Below, piece after piece: positions 35,853 to 49,200 of a stretch of 64,000 nucleotides of DNA (position 1 is its first letter; each line of letters begins with the position of its first letter). Location of the stretch: contig CM075770.1 of the NCBI GenBank assembly GCA_037974665.1, positions 9,436,501 through 9,500,500 on the forward strand. Direction: 5' to 3'. Both the position numbers and the translations under genes were made by a program. The stretch comes from Ehretia macrophylla (lineage: Eukaryota > Streptophyta > Magnoliopsida > Boraginales > Ehretiaceae). Below the pieces are notes generated by a model, which saw nothing but the letters and a program-made list of their open reading frames with translations, was not told the DNA's origin and searched no databases.

Positions 35853-38800
35853 TTATATGAGTATTGTTCTGTATATTTTTTTGTATACTAAGAGAATAAT
35901 GGAAAGAAATTTGGTTTTTATATAAATTGAGCTGTAAATATATCTGGGTTTAGTGCAATATTTGATAATTAGTTGTTAATATATGAGTGGTCTTCTGTTT
36001 ATTTTTTGGAGTAATAGGAGTAGATTGGAACAAAAATTTGGTTGTTACAGAAGTTGAGCTGTAAAGTTATTGGAATTTGGGGAAGATTTTGATATTTTAC
36101 TGAATATGAATTGTTGCTGGTTACATTCTAAGATAATTGGAGAAGATTGAGGAAAAAAATGAATTTATAGCGATTGAGCTGTAAATTCGTGTGGGTTGAG
36201 GAAAACAATGGTAGTTTGCTGCTCACTTGTGTAGGTTTTCGGTAATTATTTGAAATTTACTGTTAATTATTCTTTGGGAACCAGAAAAGGAAGATATTGT
36301 GACTGTTTCTTTTCTTTGTTCTGTCTTTTTTTTTTTGTGTAAAAGAGAGGGAAAGTAACTGAGTTTGATTTTCTAATTGTTTTAATTAGAGGACCGGATT
36401 CAATCTTCTCACTATTTAGTGTGGAAAATCTCGTAAGTTCTGATGTTAGCATTTAAAATTCTTTATTGCACAATGAATTTATCATGCAAGGTGTTCTACT
36501 TTGTGTTTGGTATTGGGAAAAATGGGATTTGTCTTTGAAACCTTTGAATCTGCCATCGAAAAGTTAACTTTGTATAACTAACTTATGAACTGACGTTAGC
36601 CTATTATAATCTGAATAATGAGCCTCACACCATCTTCCAGAAGAACACAGTCTCAATTCCATTGCAAATGGGTAGTTGCTAGAAGCTTTCAATATATATG
36701 TTTTTGCTTAAGTATCATGTTCTGTTCACTTCTAGTGATTGATCTTGTCTCACCACTTCCTGTGTTTCCTTTCATTGTTAGTTAGCAGCACATTTGCAAG
36801 GTATTACATAAATTGCTACCTTCTACTTCATAGGTTCTAACATCTAAATTCAGAAGTTGTTCAACCATAATCTGAGCTGTGTTTTCTTTTCAATTTACTA
36901 TTACACTAGCCATTGATGTTTACATGCTGGTCCAAAACTATGTTTTGCCAGTAGAGATTTTACCTTGGGTGAAAGGCAAAAAATGGTGTAAAACGGTTAT
37001 TGCTAGAATAAGATTTTGTATCTATAGCATGTTAGTCTAGTTTAGAATATGTTTAGAATATATAGTACATTATTATATTACTTATTTTGATAAACTGACA
37101 AGGTCTGGGGTTTGTTTTTGCTGGCAATGTTGGTAATTCTTTTTTATGCACTTTTATGTCCCCTTTGCATTGAATGTATATGAGTTTGACAAGGTTCACA
37201 TTCATCATTTCAGTTATTTATGTTCTCATGTAATATCATTTAAATATAGTTCATTTACAATTCAGGATTCATATCATCTCTGTGCTTGAAACTGACATTA
37301 ACTGCTTTTATTGTTTCCTTTCTAACAGATCAATGAAGAAGCAAGTGATAAAGTCCTGGAAGTAGAACAAAAGTATAATGAGATTCGAAAGCCCATCTAC
37401 GATAAGCGGAATGATATTGTTAAAGTCATTCCAGACTTCTGGTTCACCGCTGTCAGTGATCCTCTCATCTCTTTTGTTTTGGAAATGCATAAATTTCTGT
37501 TCCCCATTAACCGAGATGTTTCCAGAACTTCTCTACAGCTAACTGGTCTTCTCTTCCTTGCAGTTCATGAGTCATCCTGCTCTTGGTGAGCTTCTAACTG
37601 ACGAAGATCAAAAGGTTTGGCTTCTGCATTCAACCGCCTGTCGTTTTAAATTCTTCTTTTAAGCTATTATTGTGTTTTATATCTGTATCCTTTTCCCTGC
37701 ATTCTGGAATTTGGTATCATTGCTTACATAAAATTGCTAGTGTTTTCTTGGTATCTTCACTTGATCTTTTGACTAAACTGTGATTATAATTGCACTTGGT
37801 GATGCTAGATTTTCAAGTATCTAAGTTCCATTGAAGTGGAAGATTTTAAGGATGTGAAATCGGGCTACTCTATATCGTTTGTAAGTCCTACTTCTTTTAT
37901 ACTGCCAATACGCCTCTTAGCCCATTTGTTTGCGTGAAGATATTATTAATTGTGTTTCCTATTGCTCTACCAGAACTTCAATCCCAATCCTTTCTTTGAA
38001 GATACAAAGCTCACAAAGACTTTCACCTTCCTTGAGGAAGGAACAACAAAAATTACTGCTACACCAATTAAGTGGAAAGAAGGCATGGTAAGTTTTCTTG
38101 TAACCTTGATGCATATGCAATTGTCTATTTTCTCTTGTTGTAATGGTTTTTTGTGTTTGATTTGCTGAAGAGCTTGGCCAATGGAGTTGCTAATGAAAAG
38201 AAAGGAAACAAGCGATCTCATACTGAGGAAAGGTTCGTTCTCTTTATTTTTGGACTCTCTGAATGAATAGGCTGATAGACTGGCATTTAACTTTTTTGGG
38301 GCCAAAGTGTTTTCTTTTTCTTAAAAAAAGGAAATGAACAGAAATAATTTGAAACCAAATTCGTGATTTACCTATTGGTTTATTAGAATTGTTGAATTAA
38401 ATTCATATTATGCAAGATGTCTGAGTGTACATATCTTATTTGTTATCTAGCACAAATACTTGGGGAAATAATGCTTTGGTTAGGATTCAATGTAGACGTT
38501 GTTGAAGCCCTTTAATCAAAGCCACATGAAGACTTCTAAAAAAAAAAGGGCCACATGAAGACTTGCATCGGTTAAGTATCAAGTATGCTTGTACTTGGTG
38601 GTTATATTAGGGTCTCAACCATTAATAGGTTTCAGAAATTAGGTAAGTTTTACCTACAAATGGATCATATCCAGACGCCTGGTGTGTATTGAAATTCGAC
38701 TTTGATTGTAGGACTCAGTAGGAGTTCTTAAAGATTTAGCAAGTTTTATTTGGCATTTTTCCCACTTTGTAAAGTAAAGACTAGGCAGAAGTTTCTCGAA

Positions 38801-40448
38801 GAAACCTTTCATTCTTGTTATTTGTGGTTTTCATTGGGAAATGGTTAAGTTTGTTCAAAGTGCTGCTTTTTTGTATTATTATTTGTGCATGCTAGTCTTA
38901 TCCCTCAATTGTTGTGGATACAGCTTCTTTACCTGGTTCAGTGACTCCCAGCAGAAAGATGAGGATATGGATGAGATTCATGACGAGGTAACCTCTTCAA
39001 TTTCTAGAGTTAAGTTTAAGTTGGTGATTTGCGGCCTTGTTTGCCAAATGTTGTACTTGCCTAATTTGATTCCATTTACTTTTTCAGGTTGCTGAGATTA
39101 TAAAGGAGGACTTATGGCCAAATCCCCTCACTTATTTTAACAATGTAAGTTGTTGTCTTTATGTATTTATTGGATCTATCTATTGTGACGGGGTCCTTTT
39201 CTCTTGGTGTTTCTATTGTGATTTACCCTTTACTTCACTGTAGGAGGCTGATGAAGAAGATTTTGATGGGGAAGAAGGTGATGAGGTAAATGAAAATAGT
39301 TATATTTGATATTTATTTAGTAGATGGTAGGCAAGCTCAACATTTTATGTGCATGTTTATTTTATTTCTGATCTCAAATATGTTTCTACTTTTGTTCGTG
39401 GGTCTTATCTTCATTGCTGTTTTCTTTTGCATTTCTTTCGAAAATTCCTGAAAGTAACCTTGGCATTCCCTTTTCTTGTTCGTTTCTGTTAATACCAATA
39501 TGAAGTTTTCCTGGACCACGTGATTCTGCACTTCTTAATTAGAAGTAGATATTGCCTAGTTCACTAGGTTTAATTGCTTGGACTAAATCTTTATGTAGTC
39601 TTGTCTTTCTAGTACTGAGCTTGTTAGGCTTACTTCGGTCATTGCTAATCTAAGGCCTGAGGTGCCATGTCATCTTCTATTCTCCCCATTTTTTCACCTT
39701 TCCCTCTCTCCAGTAGAAAATTGTGATGTGACCTGCTGGAGTTGGGAACTTGCTTTGAAAATTCTTTGTTCATAAGTGGACCCTTGACCACTGAACTTGT
39801 TAGGTTTTCTATATACTGATGTTGAAATCTCTTCAGGCTGATCTGGCGGTCATTGTTCTCAAACACCTGTCAGCAGGTGGATTATATTTTTTGTAGATGC
39901 TATGTCAAATATGAAGCCATAAATATCAAGCTTGAATTGAAACTGCATAGAGCACTAAAGTGTATTGGCCTGAACTTTCAAAGCAATAAGAGCTTGCAAA
40001 GTTCCTTTGTTTGTTGCCACATAAATTCACTCGCCGGTGAGATTAATTTTGGCATCAGCAGATCATCTTTTCCTTCCTCTTTAATGCGGAAGATATAAGT
40101 ATGGATTCATTAATCAAGTGCTCTAATAATACCTAGTGCCAGTGATCACCTAGAAAAAGCAATGGAAAAACAAAAAACAAAAAAGAAAGAAGGAAAGGGT
40201 TGTGTTGTTCTAACGACGATTAATGCTGCTAATTCCTTGTTATCTCTTATTTTGGTAATTGGACTTGGGTAAAGTATAGCGCAAAGTAGGTGTCTGTAAT
40301 TTTATGTACGCACAAGTTACAACAAGGTCTAATCTAACTTCTAACCTTCTGGTTTCTGCAGGAAAAGGGCGCTGATGGCTCTGAAGATGATGATGACCAA
40401 GATGATGATGACGATGATGAAGATGGCGACGAGGATGAAGGAAATTAA
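35183..40448 (+). CDS. NRP1: NAP1-related protein (SET/TAF-I type histone chaperone)
   Basis: Nuclear histone chaperone that binds H2A-H2B and helps chromatin assembly; in Arabidopsis NRP1/NRP2 act in root growth and DNA repair. Ten exons: 35183-35320, 37329-37451, 37564-37614, 37809-37880, 37974-38087, 38171-38232, 38924-38987, 39088-39144, 39244-39285, 40362-40448. All junctions are GT-AG and in frame, giving 269 aa (Arabidopsis NRP1 is about 255). N-terminal dimerisation helix with [18 protein letters not shown] core about 47-227 with [46 protein letters not shown] and the end [16 protein letters not shown]; then an acidic tail (228-269) ending in long Asp/Glu runs. KKGNKR may aid nuclear import. 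Start chosen at MGADKGKK by family fit. Intron 1 is 2 kb and holds an (AT)n run. Whether it is NRP1 or NRP2 cannot be decided. Confidence 0.95.
35814..35848. repeat. (AT)n microsatellite in intron 1 of the histone chaperone gene
   Basis: About 17 AT dinucleotides inside the 2-kb first intron. Confidence 0.9.
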
Positions 40449-41429
40449 CAGTTTTCAACTATGTGTTTGGATCCTTGGTTTTTACTGTGTTAAGTAGTGA
40501 TATATGTAAAGGGTGTTAAAAAGGTTGCAAGAGAACTGAGAATTACTGAGAAATGTGACTCTTTTAACTTTATATGTGTAGGCTTCAAAGTAGGTTACTC
40601 ACAATGGTTACTTAACAAATTCTCTTTTAGGGTCTTTTCTTTGCCTTTCTTCACGTCTTTGTTGTGAATTTTCTGTTGATGCACCATAGATTTGTTCACA
40701 GAACTATGCTTTCATGCTTTGGCATCACTAGGTGAAACTAATTCATGCCAATCAAAGAGTATGTCATACTCTGCATTGAAAAATCTTGATTGACCCATCA
40801 ATCTCTCACATTGTTTGCGAGATTCATACGGGAGGATTTTTCTAATATGTGAGACTGATTGAAGAGTTTTTTACAAACTATTGATCAAAATTTTCAAACA
40901 GATACCGTTTTGCAGAAATAAACATAGTGAATCTCTCTCTCTCTCTAATATGTGTGTGCATGTTATGAGAACATAAAAAGCAACTGTTGCACAACTCGGT
41001 CCGAGGAAGGGTCAAACTTATTTTTGGATTTCTTGTATGAAATCTCAGTGTAATTTTGCTGGAAGATGTTTCCATAACTCTAGATAGGAAACTGTAAATA
41101 TCAAATATATCAAATATTGATAATTTTATCGTTGTGGTCAAACTCTCATTTTTAACATTTTGCGCAACGAAAAAAGAAAAAGGAAATAAAAAATAAAGGG
41201 GAGTAAAAGAGAGGCTTAACATTACTTGAGGAGTTGAGGTTCTAAATTCGCTGCAAAGAGGTACTATAATTAGGATTTGTCAAATAAATCGTTGTATAAT
41301 TATTTGAAAAAGATGATATACCGATGAGTACTTATCTGTAAGTGCATAGTATATTATTAGCTCTACATGTATTCTTGTCAGCTTATAATTTTGCAACTTG
41401 CTGGCCTAGAACTTTTTATCACAATTAGA
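40449..41429. other. 3' UTR of the histone chaperone gene and downstream spacer
   Basis: The 3' UTR probably ends within the first few hundred bases. The rest is AT-rich with a short CT repeat near 40933. No gene seen. Confidence 0.5.
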
Positions 41430-41441
41430 TTGCAGTTGCAA

Positions 41442-41444
<3 letters not shown>

Positions 41445-41477
<33 letters not shown>

Positions 41478-41599
41478 AATTTTACGACTAGAATCTTACT
41501 CTAATTGGGACCTTATTGAATCTGCCTCAAAGTTATACATCCTGCAGTGTATCGGTTTAACGTAATAAGTCACTATCCGACTATTCCACCTATTAAGGG
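41445..41599 (-). mobile_element. SINE-like retroposon with poly-A tail
   Basis: Lies in minus orientation: a poly-A tail appears as about 28 T at 41443-41470. It is flanked by near-identical 15-bp repeats (TTGCAGTTGCAAGTT at 41430-41444 and TTGCACTTGCAAGTT at 41600-41614), the mark of LINE-type target-primed insertion. On the minus strand TGGAATAGTCGG near the 5' end resembles a pol III A box, with a weak B box-like AGGCAGATTCAA about 60 nt further. A tRNA-derived SINE of about 155 bp is the best reading. Confidence 0.65.
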
Positions 41600-41686
41600 T
41601 TGCACTTGCAAGTTGCTGCTGCTTTTTGATAAATCAAGCTGACAAGACTAAATCTTGACGGTGAATGCCACACAAAAAAATAAAAG

Positions 41687-41758
41687 CGCCGTTGCCGGGG
41701 ATCGAACCCGGGTCACCCGCGTGACAGGCGGGAATACTCACCACTATACTACAACGAC
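41687..41758 (-). tRNA. trnD-GTC: tRNA-Asp (anticodon GTC)
   Basis: 72-nt tRNA on the minus strand: acceptor GTCGTTG/CAACGGC with discriminator G, D-arm with TAGTATAGTGG (A box), anticodon stem-loop CCCGC CTGTCAC GCGGG, T-arm CCCGGGTTCGATCCCCGG (B box). A T-rich run follows on the minus strand as pol III terminator. All stems pair. Its 3' end is complementary to the primer site of the Athila element in this window. Confidence 0.98.
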
Positions 41759-42835
41759 CTGCTGCTCAGCTGTACTCAAGTGGATCTACATGACTATTGC
41801 AGAGCTTTCTTTTTCAAGCACAAATTATATGTCATTTCTATAAACTAAAACTCTCAGCTTTGTTGGCTTGAAATACATCCCAACTCTTTTGTCATTTTTT
41901 TTTTGAATTCGAAATGTTTGTCTTTGACTTGATGTAATATGTTCGTATTAAAGTGACACTCTGAAGCTAATATTTTCACGTAAGATTTTTATCTTGAGTT
42001 TGATGCGAATCCGTTAAAATGTTATTGAAAATTAAAAGGAAAGAGCATGTTCATTAAAGATGAATTGATTAGTTAGTACAAAGACTAATTTAATTACCTA
42101 TATTTATGATCAAAATTATTCCTTTTCGAGACAGCCAAAGGATATAAAGATAATTTCTAAATCAACGTTATCATTTTCTAATATGTTCATTGCTATGGAT
42201 TCATCTTTTGTCCCCATATTTATATATTCGAAAATGACATGTACTTAGTACAATTCATGCATAAGGTATGAAAAACGTGGTTGTTGTGTATGTGGTGTAC
42301 GTTTTTCTTACCACTCAAAATCAAAGTTTAAATCTTTCAGATAGTGATTCTTATACATAATGGAAAAGAAAAAGACTTTTATACAAAGTTGAATATTTTA
42401 ACATTAAACATTTTTTAATCTCGACTCGATGGAATAAAGAAGTGAATTTCCTTGCTTTCTAATAAATTATTTTTTGCATTTCATAACCTTGCAATAAGTA
42501 AAAGCTATTCAACGCAAATTAACTTTTGATCTATGTTCTTTTGACAAATTATCTATGAAAAGTCCGAGCCTTGAGAATGGTTATGAATTGCTCATATATT
42601 ACTCCCTATGTATAACTATAGTTGCATTAATTATAGTTTCATCTCCTCATAAACAAAGCGAATTTAGAACTATTACGATCACCATAGCCTAGTATTATAT
42701 TCTGACAATGCCAATTATTAAAAGTTCTGAATTCTTTGGCTTGTTAACTTAAACAAAATTTAATATATCATATAGCAAACCATATACGTAATAGCCTAAA
42801 TTTTGACATTCACACTTGTGATCATTTCGATCTGC

Positions 42836-42877
<42 letters not shown>

Positions 42878-45674
42878 CTTTACTTGTTTGAGCCATTACT
42901 TCTACTCTTAGTTTTGAAAGTAGCACCTAAAGAAAGTAAAATTTGAACTTTTCAGTGAGAAATGGCTAAAATGGCTAACTCAAATTTAATGGCAACTTTA
43001 CATTTGAATAAGATTTAAATGAACCTCATATAATTTTGAAAGTGGAGACAAATTTGGAACTATACTAGGGGGTTTTCATTTGTAAATAGAAAGGGAATCT
43101 AATTTTCGACAGTATATCCTTCACTAACATACTATTTCAAGAGTTAGATGAAAATGTCAGTCAGTAATCTTGTAATTAATGATTTTTAAATTTGAATTAC
43201 AGTTTCATCCTCCATTGTACAAAAAAAAGTATATCTTTTTAATATTTGTTAGAGTTTCCCCTAAAATATCTAAAAAAATCTATTAATCTAACCACAAGAA
43301 AAATGTAATTTTACATCTAAACTCGTTTATAAATCTAAAAAGGAATTTGAGAGGTGCAGCTTGTTCAACTATAATTATATGGGGGTGAGAATCCTCTCTT
43401 TTATTGATTCTTCTATTTTTTTTAGATAAAGCGTTCTATGAATCATTAAATTTAGTTCTTTTACATCTTAACAATCAGATCTAAATAATAATCTAATCAT
43501 CTATAAAAACATTTTTTAAAAATATTTTATAACAAATATATGAAATTTAAAAGGATAAAATTTAATCGATTATAATGCACTTCATATAAAATCAATTCTC
43601 AATAAATTCAAATTGCTCCAAAAAAAATCCTCTAAATCACTATACGACATGGTACTTTGATGAAAACCAAATTTAGTTTCTTGGTCAGTCAGTCAAACCT
43701 TTCCCAAAAACTAATGCCTCTAACAACAATTGATATGATATCCAATCTAATAAATTCCCATGCATTATCCCCCTTGTTTCATTGCTTATATGGTCCATTT
43801 TGATTGGACATCCTTAAGCTTGTTCGGATAAGATGCTCGTACTTATTTGGCAACTTGGTATCTTGGTATCTTGGACAGAGGTTGAAAAGTCATAGAAAAA
43901 GACTTTTCCTTATTATCGTCAATCCTCATTTGTCGAAGGATAATGACTTGTCTGTATTTTTCAAGTTTTAGTAGCGGAACGTTCTATCAATCGAAAAAAA
44001 AATTTGGTGACAAGATTTAGAAATATCAAAAGTAAGGATGTAGATATGAGTAATGAAATTCTTTGAACAACAGATTGTTTGTCAGTGGAAGGTTTTCTGC
44101 TTTCAATTAATCTACGCAAAGTGAATCGATCCCCTAAAGAACCCTTGAAAAGACAAATTTTCGATAGCTAATATGTATTTTATAGATCATTAAATTAAAT
44201 TTGAATCAGTTTATAAAATAGTGAATGTTTTAAATTCACAATTGATATGAATAATTACAAAAAGTCTAAATTGCCTCCTTTTATTTTGTATTTGCATAAT
44301 TTCTTTACAACCTCTTTGATCATTTATCATATGTAGAATCAAGACACATGAGCAACAGTTTTGAACTGTTGTCATTTGACGAATTTTTCATTTACATTGT
44401 GAACATAAGAATTCTCGATATGAGTGTTCTCGTTTCTTGTAAGGAAAAATTAAGGCTTAGGAAATTTCTTTCTTTGTTTGAGTTGACGTTCAGAGGGGAA
44501 GAACGGTAATGGAGGGAAGTTGAAGAATTCTTTTGATGAAAGGATTTTGTAATTTTTCCAATTTGAGAATATATAGAGGGAAACAAAATATTAATGAATG
44601 AAAGGTTTTAATTATCCTTAGTACTTTTTCATAATTCAGACCAAAGTATATATAACAATGAATATGAAAAGGGTATTTATGTAACTTTTTAATTAAAGTT
44701 ATCATTTCTTTCTCCCGTACAAACAAATTAAATTAGAATCATAAATCATTTCATTTCCTTTCCTTTTTTTTTTGTACTCTCCACCCCATAAAATTCAAAT
44801 TATAGTCTCACAACTGTCAGATGATTAATCTCTTCGTTTCATTTCCTTTCCTTTCTTCATTTCATTCATCATCATCATTCATTCCATTTCATTTCCTTTC
44901 CCTTATTATTGTTTTCAATCCAAATGGAAAACTCACTTTCTATTCATTTCCTTTATTATTTTTTCTCTACCTTACTTTCCTTTCCTTTTACTTCATCACG
45001 TGATATAGTTCATCCTAACCTTGGCTCCTAAACTTTTTTCAATGTATCACATTGGCCCTTAGAATGATGAAAGTTATTTTTTCGTAATCTCACTTCTCTT
45101 ACAAAAAAAAAAAAAAAAAAAAAAAGCTAGTTAGAGAATAAACAAATTTGATTACTAAAATGGTCAAAATAAACTTTAGAAATCAAAGTGAGGCTTTCTT
45201 ATAATTTATCGACAAGCCACTCGATTTTAATTAAAATTTTGTCAAACTATCTAACCCGGCATGGTCTTCATAAAATATATTAAATTAATTAGTGTAATGA
45301 AACCAAATTTCTCGTAAACGTTTAGCTAAGCAGGAAAATAAATTTAGTAATTGACATTTTCACTACATAAATTTGATATCAAACTCGAGTTGTTAGTTTG
45401 TTTAGTCAATTCAAACGAGCCTAAATTGATTATAAGTCGGGCTCAAGTACAAGTATTCTTATTGCTTTCTATTATATGTCCTTATCATGTTTAATGATTT
45501 AGCATCATTCTTGTAGGGGTCAAAATCTGGTCTAGGCCTAAGACCATTTTTAGATAATGGATTGAATTTTGATTAACTTGAATTTATACGGCAATAGGAC
45601 TAACTCGAGCCACAGGTTAGCAAATCCTTATAAATAGCCCTCCATTGGCCTTGCTAGAAAGAGATCCTAATCAA
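41759..45674. other. Large gene-poor intergenic region
   Basis: About 3.9 kb, AT-rich, with no supported gene on either strand. It holds a (TA)n microsatellite (42839-42875), a T/C-rich tract of TTTCCTTTCC type (44745-45000) and an A-run at 45103-45126. No complete transposon was recognised. Confidence 0.5.
42839..42875. repeat. (TA)n microsatellite
   Basis: About 18 TA units. Confidence 0.95.
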
Positions 45675-46417
45675 ATACCGAGTATCACTCTATGGCTTCC
45701 ACAACTGCAAAGCTTACTTATTTCACTTTCTTACTTCGAGACATTGGGGTTCCGATCCTTTGCTCAAGCCTCCTCAACTATTTTGTGATAATCTCAGCGC
45801 TTTATACATGTCCGTAAATCCTTTATTTCATGTCCGAACAAAGCATATTGAAATATATTATCATTTCGTTCAGGAAAAAGTTACGATGGTATATTACTTG
45901 ATATGTGTTGTCATCTCTCCAACTTGCTGATCTCTTCACTAAGTCTTTACCAAGATCATCCTTCATCTTTCTTCAAAACAAGTTGGGACTTCATTCACAT
46001 TCCGTCTCCAACTTGAGGGGAATGATAAGGAATGTTTTTCAAAAAGGAAGAAGAAATTATATGATGGCTAATATCAAGCAAAATCCCACAAGTGTTGAGA
46101 TGCACACCCAAGAATCAGGAGTAGACGTAGCAAAGATTTGTTAGTACAAATTGATTATCATTGACCCACCATTACCGTTGTCAATCCACAATCACAGGAC
46201 CTAAATATGTGCTCATGTATTAATTTTTCTTTCAATACTCGGGATACAGAACATCCCTTGTATATATACCACATGTATCATACAATGAGGGATTTGCAAT
46301 GAAAGTAGCTTTTCCGACTTGTATGAGTTTTCAACTTCCCTCTTGCCTTGTCATCTCTAGTTTTCTCTGCCCATATTTCCATCTTCAATAGTCTCTCCAA
46401 CCCATTTTCGACCAACA
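45675..46417 (+). mobile_element. Truncated Ty1/copia remnant: RNase H end plus LTR
   Basis: Text such as [34 protein letters not shown] and [14 protein letters not shown] is the C-terminal RNase H of Ty1/copia polyproteins. It is followed by a purine tract (TTGAGGGGAA) and an LTR-like segment from about 46023 (TGATAAGG) to about 46417 (CCAACA). The rest of the element is missing upstream and what is left is decayed. Confidence 0.85.
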
Positions 46418-47291
46418 ACTTGTTAGTACCACCAAAAAAAGAATCAAGAAAGTGAAAACCACATAATTTTAATTATAGATTTGAGGGTTTACAATTCTCA
46501 AGGCTAGCTCAAACCAAGCATAATGCAACATTGCTTTAAGTTTTAATTATCTATCTCAGGAGCTAATAGTCAAAATGTCTCAAGTCAGTGAGTACACACT
46601 CACTCACCTACTTCTAATCTATTGAATTCAAAAGGCGACCCTCCACACCGGACTGTAAAATAAGATACAATCTCAATTGGATTCCAAGTTTTTTTTTCTC
46701 CCTTTCAGTCTTATACTTTTTTTGCTTCACTCTTTCAATAGTTAGGCTGTAAAAAGAAAGTAATGAACCAGCCAGAGAGAAAAGTGGAGTGTCATTTTCT
46801 TTCTTTGGTTGGAGGAGGGTTAAAACTCAATTGTTGAGTGAAATAGAATAGATATACGGATTGGCCCCCAAGAGTTTATTAGAATGATAAGGTAATGACT
46901 TATCGTGATTAAAGTCTTGAGTTTAATACTCTTTAAGAAAATACTATGTGCTTGACTAATTTTCAAGTATGCATTGATTTGTTTCACTTTAATTCCTCGT
47001 TATATTAAAAAAAAAAATAGATATGTTAATTGGGATAGCATTGGCTGCTTTTCGAAATGCACACTCGCACGGGTAACTATTCACTCATAACATCACAAAA
47101 TTATAAATAGAATCCAACAATTGTGAACCCAATCCTCATACTTACAAACACGCAGGAAAGGAAAGCCGGGAAGCTTGATATGACTCAACTGCCAATTCAG
47201 CCATTTCACGTCAGCCCTAACTCCCATAGAAACCCAAAGATTCCAACTGTTTGCTCCCGCTGCTAAATATGCTTAGCCTTGCTTTAGTGTG
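46418..47291. other. Spacer between the copia remnant and the tandem repeat unit
   Basis: No gene. A possible decayed SINE lies at 46867-47013: GTCTTGAGTTTAATACTC resembles a pol III B box and the block ends in an A-run. The remainder is unremarkable. Confidence 0.4.
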
Positions 47292-48397
47292 GAGTCATTT
47301 TTCAAAATGACCCCAAAAATTGCAGCGGTTGATCCTCAAACTTTTTATAATTGCATGATCAACCCTTAAGCTTTTAAAAAATAATTCAATGCCCCAAGCA
47401 TTAATTATCAACAAATAGAGAAAAATGAGAAAGATTACCAAATGACCCTTATTTCACTTTTCCATGCCTATGACTTGTCAGATTCCATCAACCAAATCAT
47501 GTCTCTTCATTTTTTTCTCTCCTTTCTTTTCTCCCTCAGTACAGATACAAGATTTATCCTCTCATCTCACTCTCCCTAACCCCTTACTCGTTATTGTTTC
47601 TCATCGGAGAAGAAAATGCCGACGGTTCATGTACTCTCTCGGAGTTTGTCTCATCACCTTCTGTTGACCTAATCGTCTTATCGAACATATGTGAGTGTAA
47701 TTTTTTTATTGGATTTATGTTATACTTAATTTTTTAGTTTTTACCCGTGTAAAAAATAGACGATTTTGAACTAATGGCCTCATCAGGCAAATGTAAGTGT
47801 AATTCTTTATATTTGTGTTATACTTGATTTTTTAATGGTATATTTGTGTTATATGTGCGATATATAAATGTTTGCACACGCGTATGTTGTGTGTATGAAG
47901 GGGCACTAAAGTTTCATAAGCTTATAATTTAATGTTGTTCAATAATGTGAAGCATATCTGAAAGGGTTAGGTGAACATGTTGGTAACGAGGGATTGAATT
48001 GTGATATCTTCATTGTCTAACAAATAAATTAAAGCTGGTAATAATTCTTTTTACAGATATGTGACAGTAAACTCATACCTTATTCAAGGCATCCTTTATA
48101 TAATCAATCTAAAAAGCTGGTAATAATTCTTCTTTTTTTCAGATTAAGCTAGAAGTTTTTTTTGTTTGGTCCTTAAATTAAGATAGAAATTTAATGTGCC
48201 TAGTTTTTTTCTTCCTTTCCTTTTTGATGTAGCTTGACTACTTGGACAATTTGTTGGAGTTGGCTGATAGTGAGACTAACCAAAATATGCAGAAAGTTAG
48301 CACCTTCAAAATATGTTATCCACGATGGGTACCCCAGAAAATGTGACTTTTCGATTGTGGTTTGTACATGTGTATGATGATGACCAAGCATGGGAAC
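47292..48397. repeat. Direct repeat arm A, copy 1
   Basis: 1.1-kb block beginning GAGTCATTTTTCAAAATGA and ending CAAGCATGGGAAC, repeated at 52353-53459 with a few percent differences, most of them near its start. No clear gene, although the part around 48230-48390 is conserved in both copies. Confidence 0.93.
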
Positions 48398-48879
48398 GTG
48401 GTTGCTTTAAATCGATATGAGTCTGGTCCAAAATGCAGACAAATTTACATTTGAACTATGGCGCCATTGGGAAAACTTGAACAATCCTGCATCTGATTGT
48501 ATGAATTGAGTTAGGTGAAGTCAAAATTTGGTGTTTGCTGATGACTTGTTGGCTGGTGGTTGATTGGTACTTGAATATTTGTTGTGTTTTTGGGTTCTAT
48601 TAAAATGAACACTTGCTACTGCTTTTGCTACTATTGCTATTGTAATTTTGGAATGTATTTGTTTTATTGGGCTTGCTTTGTTTAAAAAAAAAAAAAAACA
48701 ATGGTACTTGTATTTGCTAGATTGGTTGTATTTAAGAACAAATAATAAACAATATTGCATTTTAAGAACCTGGTCTCTTGTATTTTCAAGCATTGGTGCA
48801 ATTTAAGAGCTTGAAACAAAATGATAGTTCCGAGCTATACATCCAAATTCACAAGGAAATATCCAACTTTGACAAACAC

Positions 48880-49200
48880 CATGGAAAGCTAAAAATTTAA
48901 GTCCTTGTTGATGGGATAAATGTTCCATGTAGTCTAAACAAGCTAAGTATGCTAAAAATGAAAGTCCCCCTAGTTGGGATGGCAAAATTTACCAAGAACA
49001 TGTGAAGCTAAACAAGCTATGTAATTACCAAGAACATGTAAAGCTAAACAAGCTAAGTATGCTAAAATTGAAAGTCCTTATTGGGGTGAGAAAAAATTTA
49101 CCAAAGAACATATGAAGTATAAAAGTGGAGTATCCAAAAACTAATGCAACTAATTCACCAAGGAGCATGTGAAGGTAAAAAAGCCAAGTACAAAAAAAGA
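48880..49200. repeat. Degenerate tandem repeat
   Basis: Three to four diverged units of about 85 bp sharing CTAAACAAGCTAAGTATGCT, TGAAAGTCC and ACCAAGAACATGT. Inside the long FAR1-related unit. Confidence 0.6.
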
